Below, piece by piece: positions 53,839 to 63,842 of a stretch of 64,000 nt of DNA. Every line of letters begins with the position of its first letter. The stretch's first letter is position 1. A model generated the notes under the pieces. It was not told where the DNA came from. It ran no database searches and worked only from the letters and a program-made list of their open reading frames with translations. The stretch is taken from NCBI GenBank assembly GCA_038380435.1, contig JAWZYU010000034.1, positions 38,006,901 to 38,070,900 on the forward strand. Direction: 5' to 3'. This DNA comes from Ryuthela nishihirai. Taxonomy: Eukaryota > Arthropoda > Arachnida > Araneae > Heptathelidae. Both the position numbers and the translations under genes were made by a program.

Positions 53839-54039
53839 CTTGGCCAGCTCACGACGTTGATGCATTACTCGGTCAATGCTTATGGTCGGCATTGTCTGCA
53901 GTCTGGTCTGGGCCAAATCAGCAGTCATTGTGTTCTTCACTGTATAAGTGAGAGTCTCCAGTGTACGCGAGAGGCACAAACCCAATGTTTTCAGTTGCAG
54001 TCTTTCTTCACCTGTTTCCTTCAGCCTGTTGTTCAAACT
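53839..54039 (-). CDS. Gene M, coding exon 2
   Basis: Minus-strand acceptor AATTCTTTTACAG (AG at 54041-54040) and donor AAG|GTAAAT (GT at 53838-53837) enclose 67 codons, phase 0 on both sides. It reads SLNNRLKETGEERLQLKTLG and ends MHQRRELAK. It matches gene P exon 2 at the start (SLRNELKTA), in phase and in the basic RR...K end. It continues the coiled coil from exon 1. Confidence 0.84.
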
Positions 54040-54112
54040 CTGTAAAAGAATTTCACGCTGTTAACATTTTAAAATTTATCAGCATTTTCTTAAGTAATTC
54101 TTAAGTAATTTT

Positions 54113-54501
54113 GGGGCGGGGGTGGCTCAGTCGGTAGCGCGCCAGGCTCGTAATCTGTAGTTCCCAGGTTCGAGGCCCAGCTGGGTCAGCGTTGAGATTT
54201 ATCTCCGCAAAATTCTCCGCCCTGCCCACGGTCAGTAGGGGACACCGATGGGCTTGGAAAGGACGCCGTCCGTCGGATGGAACGTTAAGGCGTGGTCCCG
54301 TGTGTGGGAGAGCCATACCCTGTGCACGTTAAAGAACACGCTGGATGGCCTTGACGGGAGGCTACCATCTGTCTCCCAACAGCTGTTCCAGTGGGTCCCC
54401 TCCTCCAACCTTCTCTGAGCCTTCGGGATCCATGTGACCTGGCCATTTAGCCCATGGTGTGCAAAAAAGTGCCGCTCAGAGGTAAAACAACCCAACCCAA
54501 A
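54113..54501 (+). repeat. SINE, full length
   Basis: Flanked by TCTTAAGTAATTT (about 54099-54111 and 54502-54514). Complete head, body, module and tail. Confidence 0.92.
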
Positions 54502-54519
54502 TCTTAAGTAATTTCTATT

Positions 54520-54610
54520 AATAGAAAGAGGTTGTTTTATTTCTGAAAAGTAATTTTTACACGATACGGGCTAAAAGTCCAGGTCACAACGACTCGAAGC
54601 TCTCAGACAA
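54520..54610 (-). repeat. Old SINE 3' fragment
   Basis: Decayed 3' module (GAGGTTGTTTTATTTCTG, AAAAGTCCAGGTCACAACG). Confidence 0.6.
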
Positions 54611-54643
54611 CAATTATTACAAAAGGCCATACAACTAAGTTGT

Positions 54644-55010
54644 TTGTGGAACGGGGGTGGCTCAGTCGGTAGCGCCCCAGGTTCGAGTTCCAGCTGACTC
54701 AGCGTTGAGATTTATGTCTGCAAAATTCCCCGCTTTGTCCACGGTCAGTAGGGGACACCGATGGGCTTGGAAAGGCCGCCGTCCGTCGGATGGGACGTTA
54801 AGCCGTGTCTCCGTGTGTGGGTGAGCCATACCCTGTGCACGTTAAAGAACACTCTGGATGGCCTTGACGGGAGGCTACCATCTGTCTCCCAACAGCTGTT
54901 CCAGTGGGTCCTCTCCCCCATCCTTCTCTGAGCCTTTGGGGTTCTTGTGACCTGGCCATTTAGCTCATGGTGTGCAAAAAATTGCCGCTCAGAGGTAAAA
55001 CAACCAACAA
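54644..55010 (+). repeat. SINE with small head deletion
   Basis: Flanked by ACAACTA(A/G)GTTGT (54631-54643 and 55011-55023), one mismatch. The head lacks the anticodon-arm region. Confidence 0.87.
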
Positions 55011-55303
55011 ACAACTAGGTTGTGACGTCAGCATAACTATGCTAATATCTAAATATTTTTTATGCATATATATATTCATTGTTCTTACTGGTAAGTTTTA
55101 GCACTGATCATCAGGGTAATGCTCTTTAAAAATATACATTAAGAAAAAAATTATATATTATGAATATTTTTGCTTCTGAAAAGGTACATTTTAAATAATA
55201 TTAATTAAAGATTGGTATTAAAATTCACCTGTAATAATAATACGCATAAATATATAAGAAAAGTTTAGATTATTTAAACAGCCTATATTGACCTCATAAC
55301 TTA

Positions 55304-55693
55304 GTTGGATTGTTTTATCTCTGAGCGACACTTTTTAGCACAAAATGGGCTAAATGGCTAAGTCACAAGGACCCCGAAGGATCAGGGAAGGTTGGCTGAG
55401 GGGACCCACTGGAACAGCTGTTAGGAGATAGATGGTTGCCTCCCGTCAAGGCCATCTGGCGTGTTCTTTAACGTGAAGAGGGAATGGCTCTCCCGCACAC
55501 GGGACCACGGCTTAACGTCCCATCCAACAAATGGCGGCCTTTCCAAGCCATCGGTATCCACTACTCACCGAGGGTAGTGCGGAGAGTTTTGAGTAGATAA
55601 ATCTCAACGCTGGCCCAGGAAGGGAGGGGGTACTGAAACCTCGGAACTGCAGAATACGAGCCTGACACTCTACCGAATGAGCTATCCCTCCCC
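55304..55693 (-). repeat. SINE, full length, older
   Basis: Flanked by CATAACTTA (55295-55303 and 55694-55702). About 10 percent diverged from the young copies. Confidence 0.85.
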
Positions 55694-55826
55694 CATAACT
55701 TATTTGTATGGCTTCTGTTAAAGGAGGTTTTGGCTCAGAAATAGTTTTAAAGCTTCCTATACTATACCAGGTCCTGGACAAATGAATAACAGTAAAAAAC
55801 CTTCAATATATACACACACTACATAT

Positions 55827-56390
55827 CAAAGAATGTAGAGGGAGAAGAAGTTAAGCTTCCATAGAGATTAATGTAAAATCGAGTATCGTGCATTTGGCGT
55901 AGAGGTGAAACGAACATTACAGGGGACGAACGCTTTTGTAATTACATGTTACTGTCAACTTCCATTCTCTTCGCTTTTCCTATGTAATAATTTCCCATTG
56001 ATATCCTTGCAGAGTATGTTAATATCAATTCTGTTCCCTTTTTCTGTGCAACCAAGAAAGCTCTTAATTGTAATAATTAATTTTATAAATTAACTTCAGG
56101 CTAATTTCAAATCTTCTCTATCCGTTCAATTTGTAATTGTTGGTTCAACGAAAAATAATTCCAATGGAGAAAATAAACCTTTATTAAAATCATGATATTA
56201 TTTTTTTCAAATACAAAGTGTAGTTATTTTTTTTTCTTTTTTAAAATATAAATTTTTTGATGCATAATTCCTTTGCCCCTTATTGTTTGTTTCCCAGCTT
56301 AAACAAATGCACCATACAAATCGAAACACCACTTGAGGTCGCCACTTACGCTTTGTCAAAGCTGAACTTCTTTTCCTTATACGTTCTTTG
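55827..56390. mobile_element. 564-bp hAT-like MITE, copy 2
   Basis: Ends CAAAGAA/TTCTTTG with a perfect 8-bp duplication CTACATAT (55819-55826 and 56391-56398). Same length as the copy at 26334-26897 but inverted relative to it. It lies in gene M intron 1. Confidence 0.88.
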
Positions 56391-56429
56391 CTACATATAT
56401 AAAAAACTATATGTAGCTGTGTTTATTAA

Positions 56430-56545
56430 ACTTTTATTCCTAAAAATTCGACTGGTAGTTCTAATTTTTAAAAATATTTTGATGAGTATTAAAATAGTCA
56501 TAACTCTTTTAATATAGTCCTAACGCATAAATTACTTGCCTTTTA
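56430..56545. repeat. AT-rich dispersed repeat
   Basis: Begins TAAAAATTCGACTGGTAG; shorter relative of 11918-12180 and 45585-45840. Confidence 0.4.
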
Positions 56546-56548
56546 TAT

Positions 56549-56832
56549 TAAAGAACACCCTGGATGGCCTCGACTGGAGGCTACCATCTGTCTCCTAACA
56601 GCTGTTCAGTAAGAGCCCTTCACCCAAAACTTTTGAGCCTTTCGGATTCTTTTGACTTGGCCATTTAGCCCATTGGGTGCAAAAAAAGTACCGCTCAGAG
56701 GTAAAACTACCTAACAGCTACTCAATGGATTCATTTACCCAGCTCTGAGCCCTTGATGTTTTTCTTACCTGGTCATTTAAACCATTTTGGGCATAAAAGT
56801 GCTGCTTAGAAGCAAAGCCATCCATTCTTTTG
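56549..56832 (+). repeat. Old SINE 3' fragments
   Basis: One diverged module (56549-56715, ending AACTACCTAAC) and a second, more decayed one (56716-56832) in tandem. Confidence 0.7.
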
Positions 56833-57019
56833 AGAAGGAGCTTATGCTGTATTATTATTATTATTTTTTATTTTACAGTTCTTTTATAAATCTATTCATA
56901 TAAAAAATTGAATTATCAGTATCCATGTATATTGAAAATTTTGATTTGAAGTTCTTATCAAAATGTTTTTTATTAACGAACGTATTCCTCCTGTTCATTC
57001 ATTCCTAGGGAAAAATTAT

Positions 57020-57890
57020 TTTCGTTTAGAATGGTGGTTACAAGACTAGCAGATCTACATTTTCCTTATTACAATGCTGGTTACCAGACTAACATACCTA
57101 TATTTTCTCTATTACAATGCTGGTTACAAGACTAGCAGATCTAAATTTTCCCTGTTACAATGCTGGTTACAAGACTAACAGATCTAAATTTTCCCTGTTA
57201 CAATGCTGGTTAGAAAACTAATAGATCTAAATTTTCCTTATTACAATGCTGGTTAGAAAACTAACAGATCTAAAATTTCCCTGTTACAATGCTGGTTAGA
57301 AAACTAACAGATCTAAATTTTCCCTGTTACAATGCTGGTTAGAAAACTAACAGATCTAAATTTTCCCAGTTACAATGCTGGTTAGAAAACTAACAGATCT
57401 AAATTTTCCCAGTTACAATGCTGGTTAGAAAACTAACAGATCTAAATTTTCCTTATTACAATGCTGGTTAGAAAACTAAAAGATCTAAATTTTCCCTGTT
57501 ACAATGCTGGTTAGAAAACTAACAGATCTAAATTTTCCCTGTTACAATGCTGGTTAGAAAACTAACAGATCTAAATTTTCCCTGTTACAATGCTGGTTAG
57601 AAAACTAACAGATCTAAATTTTCCCAGTTACAATGCTGGTTAGAAAACTAACAGATCTAAATTTTCCCTGTTACAATGCTGGTTAGAAAACTAACAGATC
57701 TAAATTTCCCCTATTATAATGCTGGTTACAAGACTAGCAGATCTAAATTTTCCCTATTACAATGCTGGTTACAAGATTAGCAGCTCCAACTTTTCCCTGT
57801 TACAATGCTGGTTAGAAAACTAACAGATCTAAATTTTCCTTATTACAATGCTAGTTACAAGACTAGCAGATCTAAATTTTCCCTGTTATT
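57020..57890 (+). repeat. 43-bp minisatellite in gene M intron 1
   Basis: About 20 copies of a 43-bp unit with the core TTACAATGCTGGTTAGAAAA and then CTAACAGATCTAAATTTTCC. Edge copies carry GGTTACAAGACTAGCAG variants; central ones are nearly identical. Confidence 0.96.
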
Positions 57891-58335
57891 GCAATCACAA
57901 AATTTACCGCAGGGTTTAACAAAAATTTTGTTGAGAAATTGCACGAGACTCCTATGCACCAAGTGTCGCTCAGTTTGGATTCAAATTCAGATTTATTAAT
58001 TCCACATGTTTTATATTATTATTCTTTAAGGTAGTTGAGGAATGTTTCATTAATATAAAATTTTAAAATGCGTATTTAAAATATATACTAAACATACACG
58101 GCTGTACCAAAATATTAGACAATTTCCATGTGAAGTCAATGGGAAATTAACTCTGAAGTTCTATAACTTTTAAAATATGCCTTTACTGGAAAAATGTGAA
58201 TGATGATAAAGACGATATTCACTCACTGGTTTCCATTAAATACGAAGTTCCATTGACAGCGCATAGAAATTTGTTAATTTGATAGGGCAGTGTGTATGTG
58301 TATGTATATATTCTGTACAGTATATATATATATAT
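57891..58335. other. Unassigned intron sequence
   Basis: AT-rich DNA with a short TATATA run near 58319; nothing else is recognised. Confidence 0.45.
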
Positions 58336-58339
58336 GAAT

Positions 58340-58380
58340 GCACTGATCTAAGGGATCTAGGTTCGAGCCCCGGGTAAGGC
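58340..58380 (+). repeat. Second-family SINE fragment
   Basis: CTGATCTAAGGGATCTAGG, GTTCGAGCCCCGGGTAAGG; same family as 27308 and 5888, truncated by the next SINE. Confidence 0.6.
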
Positions 58381-58760
58381 GGGGCGGGGGTGGCTCAGTC
58401 GGTAGCGCGCCAGGCTCGTAATCTGTAGTTAACAGGTTCGATTCCCAGCTGAGTCAGCGTTGAGATTTATCTCCGCAAAATTCCCCGCCCTGCCCACGGT
58501 CAGTAGGGGACACCGATGGGCTTGGAAAGGCCGCCGTCCATCGGATGGGACGTTAGGCCGTGGCCCCGTGTGTGGGAGAGCCATACCCTGTGCACACTGG
58601 ATGGCCTTGACGGGAGGCTACCATCTGTCTCCCAACAGCTGTTCCAGTGGGTCCCCTCCCCCAACCTTCTCTGAGCCTTCAGGGTCCATGTGATCTGGCC
58701 ATTTAGACCATGGTGTGCAAAAAAAAAGTGCCGCTCAGAGGTAAAACAACCCAAAAACCC
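58381..58760 (+). repeat. SINE, nearly full length
   Basis: Complete head and body. A short deletion removes GTTAAAGAAC near 58594. The tail is decayed (CAACCCAAAAACCC). Confidence 0.88.
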
Positions 58761-59720
58761 AAAGCCTGGAAAAGGCCTGCACGAGCATCCGAATATGGGT
58801 GCATATGTGGTCAGTGTTTAAATCAGTGTTAATAGTCTTGTTTTTTACAAACCAGGGAGTACTGACCACAGACCTGAGGATTTTATTTTGGAAGCTCTGA
58901 AGCCTGGCATTGGTGTTGGTAGTATTACCCGACATTGGTAAGGCATATGTCAGGACTGGCCGCAGAAGAGTCTTATAAAGAAATAATTTCTTTCCTGGAG
59001 GCAGTTTCCAGCTCCACCCTATCAGGGGTGCAAGTTTACATCTGATGATTTGAGCCTTTGAGAGCACGTGATCAATATATGCATTCCAGCAAAGTTTTTT
59101 TTATGTAGAATGACACCAAGGTATTTCACCATTGGTGTCCAGGATGTTTCAACTCCAGAAATTTTAGGATAATCAGGGTTGGGTTGTTTTACCTCTGAGC
59201 GGCACTTTTTTGCACACCATGGGCTAAATGGCCAGGTCACATGGACCCCGAAGGCTCAGAGAAGGTTGGGGGAGGGGACCCACTGGAACAGCTGTTGGGA
59301 GACAGATGGTAGCCTCCCGTCAAGGCCATCCAGCGTGTTCTTTAACGTGCACAGGGTATGGCTCTCAACGCACACGGGGCCACGGCTTAACGTCCCATCC
59401 GACGGACGGCGGCCTTTCCAAGCCCATCGGTGTCCCCTACTGACCGTGGGCAAGGCGGGGAATTTTGCGGAGATAAATCTCAACGCTAACCCAGCTGGGA
59501 CTCGAACCTGTGACGATAATCAGGATTAACAATCCTCTTCATAGAGAAGAGAACTGACAAGTTTTTATCAGGGTTAATCATTATTTTCCATTTGGAGTAC
59601 CATCGCCCTACTTTGTCCATCCCAAGCTGCATCCTTCTGATGGCCAGTCTGGGTATGCAGCTATTTTGAATTAATACCTCTAGTATATTTAACTGTTTAA
59701 GTAAAATAACGGTTGCTAAA
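58761..59720 (-). mobile_element. Jockey-like LINE reverse transcriptase fragment split by SINE
   Basis: Upstream of the SINE (59515-59720) the minus strand reads MQLGMDKVGRWYSKWKIMIN then PDKNLSVLFS, the W-x-x-K-W-x-x-x-x-N-P-x-K-x block. Downstream (58761-59177) it reads KKLFLYKTLLRPVLTYALPM and FQNKILRSVVSTPWFVKNK, the end of the reverse transcriptase ORF. The SINE at 59178-59514 lies between. It is incomplete at its 5' side. Confidence 0.8.
59178..59514 (-). repeat. 5'-truncated SINE in LINE
   Basis: Flanked by GATAATCAGG (59168-59177 and 59515-59524). It stops at the B box, so most of the head is missing. Confidence 0.9.
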
Positions 59721-59721
59721 G

Positions 59722-59956
59722 TTCGTCGGACGTCGGATGGGACGTTAAGCCGTGGCCCCGTGTGCGGGAGAGCCATATCCTGTACAAGTTAAAGAATACC
59801 CTGGATGGCCTTGACGGGAGGCTACCATCTGTCTCCCAACAGCTGTTCCAGTGGGTCCCCTCCCCCAACCTTCTCTGAGCCTTCGGGGTCCCTGTGACCT
59901 GGCCATTTAGCCCATGGTGTGCAAAAAAGTGCCGCTCAGAGGTAAAATAACCCAAC
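59722..59956 (+). repeat. 5'-truncated SINE
   Basis: Starts GTCGGATGGGACGTTAAGCC and ends AAAATAACCCAAC. Confidence 0.85.
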
Positions 59957-60080
59957 AACAACGAACACTGAAATTTTGAACAATCCACACTTAATGGACA
60001 TTCTTCGTGATAAGCAATTGCGAATCTATATTCAACTAATGAACATAGCGTCCGCACTTACAAATGTTTTATCCCCATCT

Positions 60081-60990
60081 TTCCCTCCATCAGTAGCGGA
60101 CACCGGTTGGTTTGGAAAGGCCGCCGTCCATTGCATGGAATGTTAGTCCGTGGGCCCGTGTGTGGGAGAGCCACATCCTGTGCACTTTAAAGAACAGGCT
60201 GGATAGCCTTGACGGGACGCTACCACCTGTCTCCCAGCAGCTGACCAGTGGGTCCACTCCCCCAACTTTCTCTGAGCTATCGGGTTCCTTGTGACCTGGT
60301 CATTTAGCCCGTTGTTTACCAAAATAGTGCCGCTCAGAAGTGAAACAACCGTGTGTGGGACAGCCACATCCTGTGAACTTTAAAGAACAGGCTGGATAGC
60401 CTTGACGGGACGCTACCACCTGTCTCCCAGTAGCTGACCAGTGGGCCCACTCCCCCAACTTTCTTTGAGCCATCGGGATCCTTGTGACCTGGTCATTTAG
60501 CCCGTTGTTTACCAAAATGGTGCCGCTCAGAAGTAAAACAACCGTGTGTGGGAGAGCCACATCCTGTGCGCTTTAAAGAAAAGGCTGGATAACCTTGACG
60601 GGACGCTACCACCTGTCTCCCAGCAGCTGACTAGTGGGTCCACTCCCCCAACTTTCTCTGAGCCATCGGGATCCTTGTGACCTGGTCATTTAGCCCGTTG
60701 TTTACCAAAATAGTGCCGCTCAGAAGTGAAACAACCGTGTGTGGGACAGCCACATCCTGTGAACTTTAAAGAACCGGCTGGATAGCCTTGACGGGACGCT
60801 ACCACCTGTCTCCCAGCAGCTGACCAGTGGGTCCACTCCCCCAACTTTCTCTGAGCCATCGGGATCCTTGTGACCTGGTCATTTAGCCCGTTGTTTACCA
60901 AAACAGTGCCGCTCAGAAGTGAAACAACCGTGTGTGGGAGAGCCACATCCTGTAAACTTTAAAGAACAGGCTGGATAACCTTCACAACAG
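60081..60990 (+). repeat. SINE subfamily with 193-bp tandem array
   Basis: A diverged subfamily (GTTGTTTACCAAAATAGTGCC, CCACCTGTCTCCCAGCAGCTG) repeats its 3' part with a constant 193-bp period. GTGTGTGGGA occurs at 60158, 60351, 60544, 60737 and 60930. The junction joins the GAAACAACC tail to the GTGTGTGGGAGAGCC stretch, different from the 169-bp arrays. Units 2 and 4 share GGGACAGCC and CTGTGAAC; units 1, 3 and 5 share GGGAGAGCC. Confidence 0.92.
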
Positions 60991-61325
60991 GCTGGCCAGA
61001 TCACAAGGACCCCGAAGGCTCAGAGAAGGTTGGGGGAGGGGATCCACTGGAACAACTGTTGGGAGACAGATGGTAGCCTCCCGTCAAGGCCATCCGGTGT
61101 GTTCTTTAACGTGCACAGGGTATGACTCTCCCACACACAGGACCACGGCTTAACGTCCCATCCGACGGTCGGCGGCATTTCCAAGCCCAGCGGTGTCCCC
61201 TACTGACCATGGGCAGGGCGGAGAGTTTTGCGGAGATAAATCTCAACGCTGGCCCAGCTGGAACTGGAACCTAGGAACTGCAGATTACCAGTCTGACGCG
61301 CTACCGACCTAGCCACCCCCGCCCC
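60991..61325 (-). repeat. SINE lacking its tail
   Basis: A minus-strand SINE starting inside the 3' module (CAGATCACAAGGACC) and ending with the complete head. Confidence 0.83.
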
Positions 61326-61409
61326 AGAGCGAACATTAACAAAGATGCATAAAAACGCTGAGTTTTATTTGCATAATCAAACTTCGTGACAGATTACGAA
61401 CTCTCTCAC

Positions 61410-62210
61410 CTGGATCTCGTATTCCTTCTTCTCGAAGCTTTCCTGTAAGTCAGAGAAAGCCTCATCCGAATGGGAAACTTGCTTCCTCAAATCCTCAATC
61501 TCCTTCTCTCTGTGCTTGATGATGCTGCTCAGCTCAATCATCATCAATCTGCTCTTAGCGAAATTTCCTTTCTGCCTCTCAAGCTCCGCCATGAGCTCCT
61601 TTTGATGCATCTGACAATCGTAGAGCTGATTGAGAGCCAAATTGGTCTCCTCATCCGATTTATCCATCAGGCTCTTCAGCCCATGCAACTCATCCTTTAT
61701 CTCGCGCATTTCGCTCAAACATTTCACGAAGTTTTGCTTTTCGACCAGCTGGATCGAAGGTGTGACGTCATCACTTCGCGAAGCCATCTTTGGTTTCGGT
61801 GAGAGATGGCGTGCTGGTGACGTCACTCTCGGAACAACCTCTGGGGATCCCATCATTTTGTTTTTCTCCTCCGATGAGGATGCTTCTTGCTCTTCCTTTG
61901 CGTCTTGCACACGAGCAGTAATGACGCATTGTTCCGGTTCATCCAAATCGATGCCGAAGTCGATGTCATGCGCGTTCTCGAAGTAATCGACATCGTTATC
62001 GTGATCGGTCTCGAAGAGGTGGCCATCCCATCTGAGGATGCTTTGTACTTCGAGACTGGTGTCAGATATATCGCTGATATCAGTGCAAGCAGCATCTTGG
62101 ATGATCATCTCCTCCTGATCACTCGTGTTTTTAGGAGGAGGATGATCCAGCACGTGGTCTGATGGAGACAGCGAGGGGGCTGAATCTTTGAGATCTGCAG
62201 GATCCTCCAT
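61410..62210 (-). CDS. Gene M, coding exon 1: acidic N-terminus and coiled coil
   Basis: A minus-strand ATG at 62210-62208 starts a 267-codon exon ending at CAG|GTGAGA (GT at 61409-61408), phase 0. Residues 1 to about 150 are acidic and Ser/Pro-rich (SDTSLEVQSILRWDGHLFET, with repeated D/E runs). Residues from about 158 form a coiled coil with DELHGLKSLMDKSDEETNLA, matching gene P. The exon starts after an acceptor TTTACTCTTTCAG (AG at 62265-62264), so a leader exon lies further upstream. Readings that extend the frame past 62264 run through intron sequence and are not supported. Confidence 0.85.
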
Positions 62211-62263
62211 CCTTTGTTGGATGGTGGCAAAAGTATTGCAACCTCTACTGTCAAAGATGAAAT

Positions 62264-62970
62264 CTGAAAGAGTAAATAGAAAAAAAAATATATGGAATGA
62301 CCTCTTAATACTGTTTTCAGAATCAAAATCTTTATTATTATTAAACTGCTTTAATTTCAAAAAAATAATACAGGATGCTCTAAAAGGAATCGTCATAGTT
62401 AAAAATAAAGAGATTGAAAAACAGTGACATAACAAGGTGATGTCTGCGCTGGAGCGATACTTTTTTCCACTGGGCATAATTCCATTCCTTAAAATAAATT
62501 TAAGAAGATAAAAAGGCGCGAGATCAGCGCCTCTATATTAAACTGATTTTGAACGATACACTAAAAGAATTAACTTTCAAACACAGTTTTTCTTTATCAA
62601 ATTAAAATTATATGTATTAAAATTGAACTGGTAGCTATTTACTCTTTAAAATTTTTGAAATAAATTTTAAAATATTCATGTAATCTTTGCCCCGGTAATA
62701 AGAAAATGAAAGCTTTTCTTTTTAATTTCATTTTTAATTTATTTTTTACGATATTATAAATAGAGGCAGCTTTTTGTGTGAATTTTAAAAGTAACATTTT
62801 TTCAGTTTGCTTCAAAGTAGTCTGAGAAATGAATAAACTGATAATAACAATTATTAATGCAATAATAATTAAATTTTCATCTAAGAGTTCTGCTCTTTTC
62901 ATTTTGTGCTATTGCTGAAAAAGTAATTCATTTATTAGATATATCACAAAACCACCTTATCACATCTCAG
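62264..62970. other. Region upstream of gene M coding start
   Basis: Begins with the polypyrimidine acceptor of gene M. The rest is AT-rich with an ATTGAACTGGTAGC motif near 62623 like the AT-rich dispersed repeat. No leader exon or promoter could be fixed. Confidence 0.4.
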
Positions 62971-63698
62971 GGTTGGGTTGGGTTATTTTACCTCTGAGCG
63001 ACACTTTTTTGCACACCATGGGCTAAATGGCCAGGTCACATGGACCCCGAAGGCTCAGAGAAGGTTGGGGGAGGGGACTCACTGGAACAGCTGTTGGAAG
63101 ACAGATGGTAGCCTCCCGTCAAGGCCATCCAGCGTGATCTTTAACGTTAGGTTGTTTTACCTCTGAGCGGCACTTTTTGCACACCATGGGCTAAATGGCC
63201 AGGTCACATGGACTCCGAAGGCTCAGAGAAGGTTGGGGGAGGGGACCCACTGGAACAGCTGTTGGGAGACAGATGGTAGCCTCCCGTCAAGGCCATCCAG
63301 CGTGTTCTTTAACGTTGGGTTGTTTTACCTCTGAGCGGCACTTTTTTGCACACCATGGGCTAAATGGCCAGGTCACATGGACCCCGAAGGCTCAGAGAAA
63401 GTTGGGGGAGGGGACCCACTGGAACAGCTGTTGGGGGACAGATGGTAGCCTCCCGTCAAGGCCATCCAGCGTGTTCTTTAACGTGCACAGGGTATGGCTC
63501 TCCCGCACACGGGGCCACGGCTTAACGTCCCATCCGACGGACGGCGGTCTTTCCAATCCCATCGGTGTCCCCTACTGACCGTGGGCAGGGCGGGGAATTT
63601 TGCGGAGATAAATCTCAGCGCTGACCTAGCTGGGAGTCGAACCTAGGAACTACAGATTACGAGCCTGGCGCGCTACCGTCTGAGCCACCCCCGCCCCC
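62971..63698 (-). repeat. SINE with three tandem 3' modules
   Basis: Tails at about 62971, 63147 and 63315 with the standard 169-bp junction; then full body and head ending CCACCCCCGCCCCCC. Confidence 0.9.
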
Positions 63699-63842
63699 CT
63701 ACGTTCAGTAGGGGACATCGATGGTCTTGGAAAGGCGCCGTCCGTCGAATGGGACGTTAAACCAGGACCCCATGTGCGGGAGAGCCATACCCTGTGCACA
63801 TTAAAGAACACGTTGGATGGCTACGGTAGTCTATCATCTGTA
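63699..63842 (+). repeat. SINE fragment cut by a MITE
   Basis: Plus-strand body piece from TTCAGTAGGGGACATCG to CTATCATCTG, where a MITE has inserted at TA. Confidence 0.8.

Noticed and set aside
62211..62477. N-terminal extension of gene M (frame starting at 62477)
   Set aside because: It crosses a polypyrimidine tract and AG acceptor at 62264 and is Phe-rich intron-like sequence; gene P has an in-frame stop at the matching place.
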